64,000 nt of DNA from Protaetiibacter sp. (GTDB taxonomy: Bacteria > Actinomycetota > Actinomycetes > Actinomycetales > Microbacteriaceae), in the NCBI GenBank assembly GCA_030150265.1, contig JASLGG010000043.1, positions 5,200 to 69,199 of the forward strand, in the 5' to 3' direction. Both the position numbers and the translations under genes were made by a program. Shown piece after piece: positions 9,339 to 18,600 of this stretch (its first letter is position 1; each line of letters starts with the position of its first letter). Below the pieces are notes generated by a model. It was not told the origin of the DNA. It saw nothing but the letters and a program-made list of their open reading frames with translations, and did no database searches.

Positions 9339-10304
9339 GTGACGATCGATCGGACGGATGCTGCGGCCCGTGTGCGCATCCCGCACCTCGCGCTCGGGCC
9401 CCTCGCCGGCGTGCTGGGGGATCCATCGGCGACCGACGTGTTCGTGAACCCCGACGGGTCGGTCTGGGTCGACCGGGGCGAGGGCGCCCGCGTCGAGCCC
9501 GGCATCCGGATCCCCGCGGGCGAGGCGCGTGAGCTGGCGGTGCGCCTCGTCGCGGCCGGAGGGCGGCACCTCGACGAGGCGACGCCGTGCGCCGACGTGC
9601 GCATCGGCGAGGGCATCCGGGTGCACGGGGTGCTCCCGCCGGTGTCGCCCGATGCGGCCGTGCTGTCGATCCGGCTGCCGCGCACGCAGCCGCTCGGGCT
9701 CGACGCCCTCGAGGAGCAGGGCTTCTTCGCGCGCGTCCCCCGGGCGGTGGTCGACGCCCTCGTGGCGCGACGGGCCAACCTGCTCGTCACGGGCGCCGGA
9801 GGAGCGGGCAAGACGACGTTCCTCGGCGCCCTGCTCTCGACCGCGCCCGTCCACGAACGCATCGTGGTGATCGAGGATGTCGCCGAGCTGCGGGTGGTCC
9901 ATCAGCACGTGGTGCGGCTCGAGGCCCGGCAGGCCAACCTGGAGGGCGCCGGCGCGATCGGGCTCGACCGCCTGGTGCGCGAGGCGCTGCGCATGCGGCC
10001 CGACCGTCTGGTGGTCGGCGAGTGCCGCGGCGCCGAGGTGCGAGAGCTGGTGACCGCCCTCAACACCGGCCATGATGGCGGCGCAGGCACTTTGCACGCG
10101 AACTCGCTCGCCGACGTGCCCGCCCGGCTGGAGGCGCTCGGCGCGCTCGCGGGCTGGGGCCTGGATGCGCTCGCGCGGCAGGCGGTCAGCGCCTTCGACG
10201 CCGTGCTGCACCTCGAGCGCGACCGTGACGGGCTCCGGCGGCTCGCCGAGGCCGGTGCGCTGCGCCTGACGCGTCGCGGGCGGCTGCGTGCGGAGCCGGC
10301 ATGA
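9339..10304 (+). CDS. tadA: TadA/CpaF-type pilus assembly ATPase
   Basis: This 321-residue type II/IV secretion ATPase should power assembly of a Flp-like pilus at the cytoplasmic face. The Walker A motif is GAGGAGKTT near residue 150. The Asp box VVIEDVAEL, Walker B region RPDRLVVGECRG and the His box NTGHDGGAGTLHAN follow. The N-terminus is short compared with full CpaF proteins, which is typical of actinobacterial tad loci. GTG 9339 was chosen because GGGAGA lies 8 nt upstream; longer extensions have no homology-like content. The stop overlaps the next start (ATGA). Confidence 0.88.
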   Translation: MTIDRTDAAARVRIPHLALGPLAGVLGDPSATDVFVNPDGSVWVDRGEGARVEPGIRIPAGEARELAVRLVAAGGRHLDEATPCADVRIGEGIRVHGVLPPVSPDAAVLSIRLPRTQPLGLDALEEQGFFARVPRAVVDALVARRANLLVTGAGGAGKTTFLGALLSTAPVHERIVVIEDVAELRVVHQHVVRLEARQANLEGAGAIGLDRLVREALRMRPDRLVVGECRGAEVRELVTALNTGHDGGAGTLHANSLADVPARLEALGALAGWGLDALARQAVSAFDAVLHLERDRDGLRRLAEAGALRLTRRGRLRAEPA

Positions 10305-11266
10305 TCCGGCTGCCCGCGCTGTCGATGCTGCTGCGGCTGCCCGTCGCGCTCGGCGTGCACCGGGCGTCCGAAGAGGAGGATGTCGACGCCCTCGCCGACG
10401 CCGTGCACCGTCTCGCGGTGCTGCTCGCGGCAGGCCTCGAGCCGCTCTCGGCGCTGCGCGCCCTGGAGGCGACGCATCCGGCGCTCGCCGCGGCCGCCGG
10501 GTGCGGGAGCGTCGTCGAGGTGCCCGCAGCGCTCGTCGCTCGGGCGGGGGAGGCGGCGACGGGAACGAGCCGCGCCGTCGCCTATCTCGCCGGATGCTGG
10601 ACCGTCGCCGTCGAGGCCGGCGCGCCGCTCGCTCCCGCCCTCGAGCGGGCGGCCGAGTCGTTGCACGCGATCGCCGACGCCGATCGTCAGCGCGAGCTCG
10701 CTCTCGCGGGCCCGCTCGCGACGGCTCGGATCGTCGCGCTGCTCCCCTTCGCGGGCATCGGCATGGGGCTGCTCATCGGAGCGGATCCGCTGGGCGTGGT
10801 CGTCGGCACGGTGCCGGGCGCGGTCGCGGCGGCCGGCGGGATCGCGGCGCTCGTCGTCGGTCTGCGGTGGAACGAGCGCATGATCGCCGCCGCCCGCACG
10901 GCCGATCCGCTCGCGGGCGCGGGTCACGAGCTGCTCGCGCTCGCCCTCGCGGGCGGGGCGCCGCCGGACGCCGCACTCGCCCGTGCGCGCTCGGCCGCCG
11001 ACCGGCTCGGCATCGCGGAGGCGGTCCGCGACGCCGGGAAGGCGCTGGCCTTCGCGGTACGGCACGGCGTGCCCGTCGCCGCGCTGCTGCGGGCGGAGGC
11101 GGCCCGGGTGCGCCGACGGGCGCTCGCCGACGCGCTGCGCCGGGCCGCCCTGCTGGGCACCCGGCTGCTCGCCCCGCTCGCGCTCTGCTTCCTGCCCGGC
11201 TTCGTGCTGCTCGGCGTCGTGCCGCTCCTGATCGGCATCCTGCGCGCGACGCTCGCGACGTTCTGA
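10301..11266 (+). CDS. Fused TadB/TadC-like pilus assembly membrane protein
   Basis: The 321-residue protein carries two copies of the type II secretion F-like fold. The first half has ALADAVHRLAVLLAAGLEPL and a hydrophobic pair near residues 145-190. The second half has LLALALAGGAPPDAALARA and a terminal hydrophobic region. TadB and TadC are usually separate proteins of this class, so this looks like one polypeptide doing both jobs as the inner-membrane platform of the pilus. It overlaps tadA by 4 nt. Confidence 0.8.
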   Translation: MIRLPALSMLLRLPVALGVHRASEEEDVDALADAVHRLAVLLAAGLEPLSALRALEATHPALAAAAGCGSVVEVPAALVARAGEAATGTSRAVAYLAGCWTVAVEAGAPLAPALERAAESLHAIADADRQRELALAGPLATARIVALLPFAGIGMGLLIGADPLGVVVGTVPGAVAAAGGIAALVVGLRWNERMIAAARTADPLAGAGHELLALALAGGAPPDAALARARSAADRLGIAEAVRDAGKALAFAVRHGVPVAALLRAEAARVRRRALADALRRAALLGTRLLAPLALCFLPGFVLLGVVPLLIGILRATLATF

Positions 11267-11392
11267 TCTCGGCGTCTCGTCCCCAGCGCGTGTCGCTGCG
11301 AGCCGTCCCCGGATGCGCCCTCGCCCCTCCCGCGGAGCACCGCGGCACGCGAGCATGGGGTGGTCGTGCCGCAGCGAGAGCAAGGGAGTCCC

Positions 11393-11569
11393 ATGAGACG
11401 ACTCGTCCACCGGATGGCGCGCGACGACGGCGCGGCGACGGCCGAGTACGCGATCACGATCATGGCGGCGGTCGGCTTCGCCGGCCTGCTCGTGGTCATC
11501 ATGCGATCGGGTGAGGTGCAGCAGATCCTCCTCGACCTGGTGCGGAATGCGCTGTCGGCGGGCGGCTGA
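11393..11569 (+). CDS. DUF4244/Flp-type pilin-like protein
   Basis: This 58-residue protein has a charged N-terminus (MRRLVHRMARDDG), then ATAEYAITIMAAVGFAGLL and a single hydrophobic helix. The Glu-Tyr pair within TAEYAI is typical of Flp pilins and DUF4244 proteins. It is the likely pilus subunit. GGGAG is 5 nt before the ATG. It sits between the TadBC fusion and the TadE-like gene. Confidence 0.82.
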   Translation: MRRLVHRMARDDGAATAEYAITIMAAVGFAGLLVVIMRSGEVQQILLDLVRNALSAGG

Positions 11570-11894
11570 CGACGCGGGAGGCGTGGCCGCCGAGTTCGCC
11601 GTCGCGTTGCCCGCCGTCGCGCTCGTGCTCGGGGCGTGCCTCGCGGCGATCGGGGCCGGCGCCCAGCAGGTGCGACTGCAGGACGCGGCGGCCGATGCGG
11701 CGCGATCGCTCGGCCGGGGAGAGACCGCGGCCGTCGTCGCCTCGCGAGCCGACCGCGTCGCGGGCGCCACGGTGACCAGCCGGTACGCGGGCGAGCTCGT
11801 CTGCGTTCGCCTCATCGCCCCCGCGCCGGGGGTGCTGTCGGTCGTCGGCCTCGAGCTCGCGGCCGAGAGCTGCGCCCTCGGGGGCGGACGGTGA
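11547..11894 (+). CDS. TadE-like pseudopilin
   Basis: The 115-residue protein begins MRCRRAADDAGGVAAEF and continues AVALPAVALVLGACLAAI, the TadE N-terminal pattern of an AEFA motif followed by one transmembrane helix. It should be a minor pilin or pilus-associated protein. ATG 11547 overlaps the upstream pilin gene by 23 nt. GTG 11583 is an alternative, but its GGAGG sits only 1 nt away. Two cysteines in the C-terminal half (VCVRL and SCALG) could form a disulfide outside the cell. Confidence 0.75.
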   Translation: MRCRRAADDAGGVAAEFAVALPAVALVLGACLAAIGAGAQQVRLQDAAADAARSLGRGETAAVVASRADRVAGATVTSRYAGELVCVRLIAPAPGVLSVVGLELAAESCALGGGR

Positions 11895-12229
11895 GGCCCC
11901 TCGACGACGCCGGGGCGGGCGGAGTGCTCGCGCTGGCGATCGTCGGCGCGAGCGCGTGCGCGGCGGCCGTGGTGCTCGCGCTCGCCGCCGCGCTCGTCGC
12001 GCACCAGCGTCTGACGGCGGCCGCGGATGCCGGCGCGCTCGCGGCCGCCGACGCGCTCCTCGGCGCGGCGGCCGCCGAGCCCTGCGCGCTCGCGGCCGAG
12101 GTGGCCACCGCGCATCACGTGGCTCTCGCGAGCTGCGCGCTCGACGGCGCGGAGGCCCGCGTCGTGATGCGCGCGGAGCTGCTCGGCATCGAGGTCTCGG
12201 TCGGATCGCGCGCCGGGCCGCCGCTCTGA
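11891..12229 (+). CDS. TadE/TadG-like protein (helicase/secretion-neighbourhood family)
   Basis: The 112-residue protein starts with VRPLDDAGAGGVLALAIVGA, then a transmembrane helix and HQRLTAAADAGALAAADALL. That last block is the conserved signature of the actinobacterial helicase/secretion-neighbourhood TadE-like family found at the end of tad operons. The start GTG overlaps the TGA of the TadE gene (GTGA). It is probably the last gene of the tad operon. Confidence 0.78.
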   Translation: MRPLDDAGAGGVLALAIVGASACAAAVVLALAAALVAHQRLTAAADAGALAAADALLGAAAAEPCALAAEVATAHHVALASCALDGAEARVVMRAELLGIEVSVGSRAGPPL

Positions 12230-12334
12230 GCAGCCGAGATCCCGCCCGACGCGCCGCGCATCCGGAGGCCCCGACCGCGAGCCCGTGCCCGGACTGTATG
12301 TGTATGGTGTGCACCGGAATAGAGAGGAATCGCC

Positions 12335-15052
12335 GTGTCCACGAAGAAGCTCGTGATCGTCGAGTCGCCCGCGAAGGCGCGCACGATCGCGCAGTACCTC
12401 GGCGACGGCTACGAGGTGCAGGCCTCCGTCGGGCACATCCGCGACCTCATCGACACCAAGGAGCTGCCGCCCGAGCTCAAGAAGGGCAGCCTCGGCAAGT
12501 TCTCGGTCGACGTCGACAACGGCTTCGAGCCCTACTACGTCGTCTCGGACAGCAAGAAGAAGACGGTGTCCGAGCTCAAGCGGGCGCTCAAGGAGGCCGA
12601 CGAGCTCTACCTCGCCACCGATGAGGACCGCGAGGGCGAGGCCATCGCGTGGCACCTGCTCGAGGTGCTGAAGCCGAAGGTGCCGGTCAAGCGCATGGTG
12701 TTCCACGAGATCACCAAGGACGCCATCCAGCGCGCCGAGCAGAACACCCGCGAGATCGACACGGCGCTCGTCGACGCGCAGGAGACCCGCCGCATCCTCG
12801 ACCGTCTCTACGGCTTCGAGATCTCGCCCGTGCTGTGGCGCAAGGTCGGTCCCGGCTTGTCGGCCGGGCGCGTGCAGTCGGCGGCCACCCGGCTCGTGGT
12901 CGACCGCGAGCGCGAGCGGCTCGCCTTCGTCTCCGCGGGCTACTGGGACCTGGTGGCCGAGCTCGCCGCCGGCGACGCCGAGTCGTCGTTCACCGCGCGG
13001 CTCGTGCGCCTCGAGGGCAAGCGCGTCGCGCAGGGCGGCGACTTCGACGACGCCGGACGTCTCAAGGCCGACGCCGTGACCCTCGACGAGCGCGCCGCCG
13101 ACACCCTCGTCGACGCGCTGCGGGCCCCCTCGGCGAGCTTCACCGTGGCATCGCTCGACACCAAGCCCTACTCGCGCCGCCCGGCGGCGCCGTTCACCAC
13201 CTCGACGCTTCAGCAGGAGGCGTCGCGCAAGCTCCGGTTCTCGGCGCGCACCACGATGAGCCTCGCGCAGTCGCTCTACGAGAACGGCTACATCACCTAT
13301 ATGCGCACCGACTCGACCACGCTCTCGCAGCAGGCGGTCGACGCGGCGCGCAGCCAGGCCGTCAAGCTCTACGGCGCCGACTCGATCCCCGAGAAGCCGC
13401 GCGTGTACTCCTCGAAGTCGAAGAACGCGCAGGAGGCGCACGAGGCCATCCGCCCCTCCGGCGACGTGTTCCGCACGCCCGCCGAGCTCTCCTCCCAGCT
13501 GCGCGGCGACGAGTTCAAGCTCTACGACCTCATCTGGAAGCGCACCGTCGCCTCCCAGATGGCGGATGCCAAGGGCTCCACCGCGACCGTCACCATCGCC
13601 GCCGACGGGGGCGAGGGGGCGCACGCCGAGTTCACCGCATCCGGCACCGTCATCACCTTCCGCGGGTACCAGGCCGCCTACGAGGAGGGCCGCGACGAGG
13701 TGCGCAACGCCTCCGACGAGGCGTCCGCGAAGCTCCCGCCGCTCGAGAAGGGCCAGGCGCTCGCGCTCGCCGAGCTCGAGGCCAAGGGCCACGAGACCAC
13801 GCCCCCGCCGCGTTACACCGAGGCGAGCCTCGTGAAGGCGCTCGAGGAGCTCGGCATCGGGCGCCCCTCGACCTACGCCTCGATCATCTCCACGATCATC
13901 GACCGCGGCTACGTGACGCCGCGCGGTCAGGCCCTCGTGCCGAACTGGATCGCGTTCAGCGTCGTGCGGCTGCTCGAGGACCACTTCCGCGACCTCGTGG
14001 AGTACGACTTCACGGCCGGCATGGAGGACGACCTCGACAAGATCGCGAACGGCGAGGCCGACCGCGTCGACTGGCTCACCCAGTTCTACTTCGGCGGGGG
14101 AGAGCACCCGGGCCTGCGCGAGATCGTCGACAACCTCGGCGACATCGACGCCCGCGCCGTCAACTCGATCCGGATCGACGACGGGATCACGCTGCGGGTC
14201 GGCAAGTACGGGCCCTACCTCGAGGTGGAGGACGGCTCCGAGACGCCGCGCCGGGTGAACGTGCCCGAGGACGTCGCGCCCGACGAGCTCACCCCGGCGA
14301 AGGCGCGCGAGCTCATCGACGCCCCCGTCGTGGGCGACCGCGTGCTGGGCGTGAACCCCGCCAACGGCAAGACCGTCGTCGCCAAGGACGGGCGCTACGG
14401 GCCCTACGTGACCGAGCTCGAGCCGGAGCCGGATGAGGCGCCCGCCGAGATCGTCGCCGTCGACCCGGCGACCGGCGAGGTCACCGAGAAGCCGAAGAGG
14501 AAGCCCGCCAAGAAGGCTGCCGCGCCCAAGCCGCGCACGGCATCCCTCTTCACGACGATGGACCCCGCGACCGTCGACCTCGAGACGGCGCTGCGGTTGC
14601 TCGACCTGCCCCGCACGGTCGGCGAGGACCCGGAGTCGGGCGAGCCGATCACGGCGCAGAACGGGCGGTACGGGCCCTATCTCAAGAAGGGCACCGACTC
14701 GCGCTCGCTCGAGAGCGAGGAGCAGATCTTCGCGATCGAGCTGCCCGCGGCGCTCGAGATCTTCGCCCAGCCGAAGTACGGTGCCCGCCGCGCCTCGAGC
14801 GCCCTCAAGGAGTTCGACGCCGACCCGGTGAGCGGCAAGCCCATCCGGGTGCGCGACGGCCGCTTCGGGCCGTACGTGACCGACGGCGTGACCAACGCGA
14901 CGATCCCGCGCGGCGAATCGGTCGAGTCGGTCGACTTCGACCGCGCCGTGCAGCTGCTCGCCGACAAGCGCGCCAAGGGCCCGGCCAAGCCGAAGACGAC
15001 CGCGCGCGCCAAGAAGCCCGCGGCGAAGCGCGCCCCGACGAAGAAGAGCTGA
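12335..15052 (+). CDS. topA: DNA topoisomerase I
   Basis: This 905-residue type IA topoisomerase relaxes negative supercoils. The Toprim domain begins KLVIVESPAKARTIAQYL and contains ATDEDREGEAIAWH. The catalytic Tyr is in YITYMRTDSTT, near residue 324. KPRVYSSKSKNAQEAHEAIRP is also typical. The C-terminal part has repeated topoisomerase C-terminal modules (NGRYGPY, DGRFGPYVT) and ends in a Lys/Ala-rich tail, as in other actinobacteria. The GTG start has GAGAGGAAT upstream. It is followed after 5 nt by tmk. Confidence 0.97.
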   Translation: MSTKKLVIVESPAKARTIAQYLGDGYEVQASVGHIRDLIDTKELPPELKKGSLGKFSVDVDNGFEPYYVVSDSKKKTVSELKRALKEADELYLATDEDREGEAIAWHLLEVLKPKVPVKRMVFHEITKDAIQRAEQNTREIDTALVDAQETRRILDRLYGFEISPVLWRKVGPGLSAGRVQSAATRLVVDRERERLAFVSAGYWDLVAELAAGDAESSFTARLVRLEGKRVAQGGDFDDAGRLKADAVTLDERAADTLVDALRAPSASFTVASLDTKPYSRRPAAPFTTSTLQQEASRKLRFSARTTMSLAQSLYENGYITYMRTDSTTLSQQAVDAARSQAVKLYGADSIPEKPRVYSSKSKNAQEAHEAIRPSGDVFRTPAELSSQLRGDEFKLYDLIWKRTVASQMADAKGSTATVTIAADGGEGAHAEFTASGTVITFRGYQAAYEEGRDEVRNASDEASAKLPPLEKGQALALAELEAKGHETTPPPRYTEASLVKALEELGIGRPSTYASIISTIIDRGYVTPRGQALVPNWIAFSVVRLLEDHFRDLVEYDFTAGMEDDLDKIANGEADRVDWLTQFYFGGGEHPGLREIVDNLGDIDARAVNSIRIDDGITLRVGKYGPYLEVEDGSETPRRVNVPEDVAPDELTPAKARELIDAPVVGDRVLGVNPANGKTVVAKDGRYGPYVTELEPEPDEAPAEIVAVDPATGEVTEKPKRKPAKKAAAPKPRTASLFTTMDPATVDLETALRLLDLPRTVGEDPESGEPITAQNGRYGPYLKKGTDSRSLESEEQIFAIELPAALEIFAQPKYGARRASSALKEFDADPVSGKPIRVRDGRFGPYVTDGVTNATIPRGESVESVDFDRAVQLLADKRAKGPAKPKTTARAKKPAAKRAPTKKS

Positions 15053-15057
15053 GCGCC

Positions 15058-15678
15058 GTGCACGGCCTGTTCCTCACCTTCGAGGGCGGCGACGGGTCCG
15101 GCAAGTCCACCCAGTCGGCGCTGCTCACCGAGTGGCTCGCCGCTCAGGGACGCACCGTCGTGCACGCGCGCGAGCCCGGCGGCACCGAGCTCGGGCTCGA
15201 GCTGCGGGAGATCATCCTGCACCGCCGGGGCTACATGGCGCCACGTGCCGAAGCGCTGCTCTACGCCGCCGATCGCGCGCACAACATCGCCACCGTCGTG
15301 CGCCCGGCCCTCGAGCGCGGCGACATCGTGATCCAGGACCGCTACCTCGACTCCTCGGTCGCCTACCAGGGGGCGGGCCGCGTGCTCGACCCGCACGAGG
15401 TGCGCGAGCTCTCGCTGTGGGCCACCGAGCGCCTGCTGCCCGACCTCACGATCCTGCTCGACCTCGACATCGAGACCGGCCGCGCGCGGCTCGACGACTC
15501 CCGCACGCGCTACGACCGGCTCGAGGCGGAGGCCGCCGAGTTCCATCACCGGGTGCGCGAGGCCTACCTCGCGCTGGCCGCGGCGGAGCCCGGCCGCTTC
15601 CTCGTGCTGGACGCGACCGAGCCCGTCGACGCGCTCGCCGACCGCATCCGTGCGCGGGTGTCGGACCTGCTCGCGTAA
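15058..15678 (+). CDS. tmk: dTMP kinase
   Basis: This 206-residue enzyme converts dTMP to dTDP. The P-loop is FEGGDGSGKST (residues 7-17), followed by AREPGGTE and the DRYLDSSVAYQG motif. The start is GTG, 5 nt after topA, so the pair is likely co-transcribed. holB follows, with its own -10 box overlapping the tmk stop codon. The order topA-tmk-holB is common in actinobacteria. Confidence 0.95.
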   Translation: MHGLFLTFEGGDGSGKSTQSALLTEWLAAQGRTVVHAREPGGTELGLELREIILHRRGYMAPRAEALLYAADRAHNIATVVRPALERGDIVIQDRYLDSSVAYQGAGRVLDPHEVRELSLWATERLLPDLTILLDLDIETGRARLDDSRTRYDRLEAEAAEFHHRVREAYLALAAAEPGRFLVLDATEPVDALADRIRARVSDLLA

Positions 15679-15681
15679 CCT
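15676..15681 (+). promoter_or_regulatory. -10 box of holB, overlapping the tmk stop codon
   Basis: TAACCT starts with the TAA stop of tmk and lies 7 nt before the holB ATG, so holB may also be transcribed alone as a leaderless mRNA. Confidence 0.45.
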
Positions 15682-15688
15682 GCATCTG

Positions 15689-16843
15689 ATGAGCGGCATC
15701 TGGGACGAGCTGACCGGCCAGGCGGAGGCCATCGCGACCGTGCGTGCCGCCGCGTCGGGCGAGGGCCTCGCACACTCCTGGCTCATCACCGGCCCGCCCG
15801 GATCGGGCCGCTCGACCCTCGCCTACGCCTTCGCGACCGAGCTGCTCGCGCGTCCCGACCGCGAGGGCGACCTCGCGCACACGGCCGCGCAGGTCGCGGC
15901 CCGCACGCACCCGGACCTCGGCGTGCTCAGCACGGAGGCCGTCATCATCAAGATCGAGGACGTGCGCCAGCTCGTCGCCTCGAGCCAGTTCTCGCCCGCC
16001 GTAGGCCGGTATCGCGTGATGATCATCGAGGACGCCGACCGGATGACCGAGCGCACCTCCAACGTGCTGCTCAAGGCGCTCGAGGAGCCGCCGGAGCGCA
16101 CCATCTGGATCCTGTGCGCGCCGAGCGAGGCCGACCTGCTGCCGACGATCCGCTCGCGCGTGCGCGGCGTGCGGCTGCGGGTGCCGAGCGTCGACGACGT
16201 CGCCGAGCTCATCTCGCGCCGCGACGGCATCAGCCTGCCCGAGGCCACCCGCGCCGCGCGCGAGGCGCAGGCCCACATCGGCATGGCCCACCGGCTCGCG
16301 ACCGACGAGCAGGCGCGCACCCGCCGGCGCCGCACGATCGAGCTGGCCCTCGGCATCCGCAGCGTCTCGGGTGCGGTGCTCGCCGCCGCCGAGCTGCTCG
16401 CGATCGCGGGCGACGACGCGCGCGCCATCACGGAGCTGCGCGACGCCGAGGAGCGCGAGCAGGCGCTCCGCTCGCTCGGCGTCGAGCCGGGCGGCACCGT
16501 GCCCCCCGCGCTCCGCGCCCAGCTGAAGGCGCTCGAGGAGGACCAGAAGCGCCGCGCCACCCGCAGCCTGCGCGACGGCATCGACCGCATCCTCGTCGAC
16601 CTGCTCTCGCTCTACCGCGACATCCTGCTGCTGCAGCTCGGGGTCGAGCTCGAGCCGGTCAACCTCGCGGTCTACGGCGAGCTCGCCGCCGCGGCAAGCC
16701 GGGCGACGCCCGCCCAGACCCTCGCGACCCTCGACGCGATCACCGAGGCGCGCGCCCGCATCGAGGGCAACGTGGCGCCGGCGCTCGCGCTCGAGGCCAT
16801 GCTCGTGAGCGCCATCCGTCGCGTGCCGGCGAGCGCTCGGTGA
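15689..16843 (+). CDS. holB: DNA polymerase III delta' subunit
   Basis: The 384-residue clamp-loader subunit has a P-loop GPPGSGRST near residue 34, VMIIEDADRMTERTSN as Walker B, and NVLLKALEEPPE followed by PTIRSRV. The zinc-module cysteines that usually lie between the P-loop and Walker B are missing: the region RPDREGDLAHTAAQVAAR has none. The assignment otherwise fits well. ATG 15689 follows a TAACCT -10 box. The TGA overlaps the GTG of the next gene. Confidence 0.9.
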   Translation: MSGIWDELTGQAEAIATVRAAASGEGLAHSWLITGPPGSGRSTLAYAFATELLARPDREGDLAHTAAQVAARTHPDLGVLSTEAVIIKIEDVRQLVASSQFSPAVGRYRVMIIEDADRMTERTSNVLLKALEEPPERTIWILCAPSEADLLPTIRSRVRGVRLRVPSVDDVAELISRRDGISLPEATRAAREAQAHIGMAHRLATDEQARTRRRRTIELALGIRSVSGAVLAAAELLAIAGDDARAITELRDAEEREQALRSLGVEPGGTVPPALRAQLKALEEDQKRRATRSLRDGIDRILVDLLSLYRDILLLQLGVELEPVNLAVYGELAAAASRATPAQTLATLDAITEARARIEGNVAPALALEAMLVSAIRRVPASAR

Positions 16844-18387
16844 GCGTCCGGATGCGCAGGCGCGGCCTGCGCGCGCTCGCCGCGGCCGCCGTCGCCACGG
16901 TGCTCCTCACGGGCTGCGTCTCGTGGTTCCAGCCGCACCGGCCGCCGACCACCTCGACGCCGACCGGCGAGCACGTCGCCGAGGAGCTCGCGCCCTACTA
17001 CCACCAGACGCTCAGCTGGAGCGGATGCGGGCATGGCCTGCAGTGCGCCACCGCGATCGCACCCCTCGACTGGGCCGATCCCGCGGGGGCGACCATCGAG
17101 CTCGCCCTCATCCGGCAGCCGGCGACCGGCGGCCAGCCCCGCGGCTCGCTGCTCGTGAACCCGGGCGGCCCGGGCGGGTCGGGCGTCGACTTCATCCGCG
17201 ACTCGATCGACTTCGCCACGAGCGAGCGCCTGCAGCGCGAGTTCGACGTGGTCGGCTTCGACCCGCGCGGCATCGGCGCCTCGACCCCCGTGGTGTGCAC
17301 CGACGACGACACCGAGCTCGACGCCTACATCTACGGGATCGTGCCCGGCGTGCGCGGCACCGACGCGTGGATCGCCGCGAGCGAGCAGGGCAACGCCGCC
17401 TTCGGGCAGGGCTGCCTCGCGCACACGGGCGCCCTGCTCGGCCATGTCGACACCGGCAGCGCGGCCCGCGACCTCGACCTGCTGCGCGCCGCGCTCGGCG
17501 ACACGACCCTGAACTATCTCGGCTACTCCTACGGCACCTACCTCGGCGCGCGGTACGCGGAGCTGTTCCCCGAGAAGGCGGGCCGGCTCGTGCTCGACGG
17601 CGCCATCGACCCCTCGACGAGCGAGTTCGACGTGACGCTCACCCAGGCCCGCGGCTTCGAGAGCGCCCTGACCGCCTATCTGGAGGACTGCCTGGGCCGC
17701 AAGGGTTGCCCCTTCACGGGGTCGGCGGATGCGGCGCGCACCCGGATCGCCGGCCTCCTGCGTCGGCTGGACGCGCATCCGATCCCGGCATCGGACGGGC
17801 GGATGCTCGGCGCCAACACGATGTTCAGCGCCGTGATCCTGCCGCTCTACAACCGCAGCAACTGGAGCTATCTCGACGAGCTGTTCTCGAACACGCTCGC
17901 GGGCGACCCCTCGACGGCCTTCTTCCTCGCCGACGTCTACAACGATCGCGCGGCCGACGGCAGCTACACGACCAACGGCACGGAGGCGTTCACGGCGGTG
18001 AACTGTCTCGACTACCCGAGCGACGGCGATGTGGCGACGATGCGCGCCCAGGCCCAGCAGCTCGAACGGGAGGCGCCCGTGTTCGGCCCGTGGATGGCGT
18101 ACGGCGGCACGCTCTGCCCGCAGTGGCCGTTCCCCGCGGTGGGCTCGCGTGCCCCGATCACGGCGCCGGGCTCGCCCGACATCCTCGTGGTCGGCACGAC
18201 GAACGACCCGGCCACGCCGTACGTCTGGGCACAGGCGCTCGCCGCGCAGCTCGAGCGCGGGCACCTGGTGACGCGCCATGGCGAGGGGCACACGGCCTAC
18301 GGCGAGAGCACGTGCGTGACGGGCGTCGTCGACGCGTTCCTGGTCGACGGCACCGTGCCGGCATCCGACCCCGACTGCGCAGCCTGA
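16840..18387 (+). CDS. Secreted alpha/beta-hydrolase lipoprotein, TAP-like peptidase
   Basis: The 515-residue protein has a signal peptide ending in a lipobox, VLLTGC, with Cys at residue 26, so it should be a lipoprotein outside the membrane. The oxyanion region is NPGGPGGSG, the nucleophile elbow is GYSYG, and a C-terminal TAP-like domain contains TNDPATPYVWAQ and the probable catalytic His in EGHTAYGES. This matches the tripeptidyl-aminopeptidase (SlpD/SlpE) family of Gram-positives. An ATG 12 nt downstream of the GTG is an alternative start. Confidence 0.88.
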   Translation: MSVRMRRRGLRALAAAAVATVLLTGCVSWFQPHRPPTTSTPTGEHVAEELAPYYHQTLSWSGCGHGLQCATAIAPLDWADPAGATIELALIRQPATGGQPRGSLLVNPGGPGGSGVDFIRDSIDFATSERLQREFDVVGFDPRGIGASTPVVCTDDDTELDAYIYGIVPGVRGTDAWIAASEQGNAAFGQGCLAHTGALLGHVDTGSAARDLDLLRAALGDTTLNYLGYSYGTYLGARYAELFPEKAGRLVLDGAIDPSTSEFDVTLTQARGFESALTAYLEDCLGRKGCPFTGSADAARTRIAGLLRRLDAHPIPASDGRMLGANTMFSAVILPLYNRSNWSYLDELFSNTLAGDPSTAFFLADVYNDRAADGSYTTNGTEAFTAVNCLDYPSDGDVATMRAQAQQLEREAPVFGPWMAYGGTLCPQWPFPAVGSRAPITAPGSPDILVVGTTNDPATPYVWAQALAAQLERGHLVTRHGEGHTAYGESTCVTGVVDAFLVDGTVPASDPDCAA

Positions 18388-18463
18388 GCCTCGACGGCCG
18401 GCCGCTACTCGGGCGGAGGAGCGGACGAGGCCCCTCCGGCGATGCGCTAGGCTAGGTCACCGC

Positions 18464-18538
18464 GCCTCCGTAGCTCAGTGGTAGAGCACTTCACTCGTAA
18501 TGAAGGGGTCATCAGTTCAATCCTGATCGGGGGCTCCA
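18464..18538 (+). tRNA. tRNA-Thr(CGT)
   Basis: The 75-nt gene folds with acceptor arms GCCTCCG and CGGGGGC (one GT pair), anticodon stem CTTCA/TGAAG with loop CTCGTAA (anticodon CGT, reading ACG), T loop TTCAATC, and an encoded CCA. TAGGCT about 15 nt upstream is a likely -10 box. Confidence 0.95.
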
Positions 18539-18600
18539 CGAGACGCATCCCGGCTTCGGGGAGAGCGCTGTTCCCCTTCCGGAAGCTGCGAGCGCGTCCC

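Noticed and set aside
9902..14107. Very long minus-strand frame across tad and topA
   Set aside because: It is antisense to the whole tad locus and to topA, with a charged low-complexity translation.
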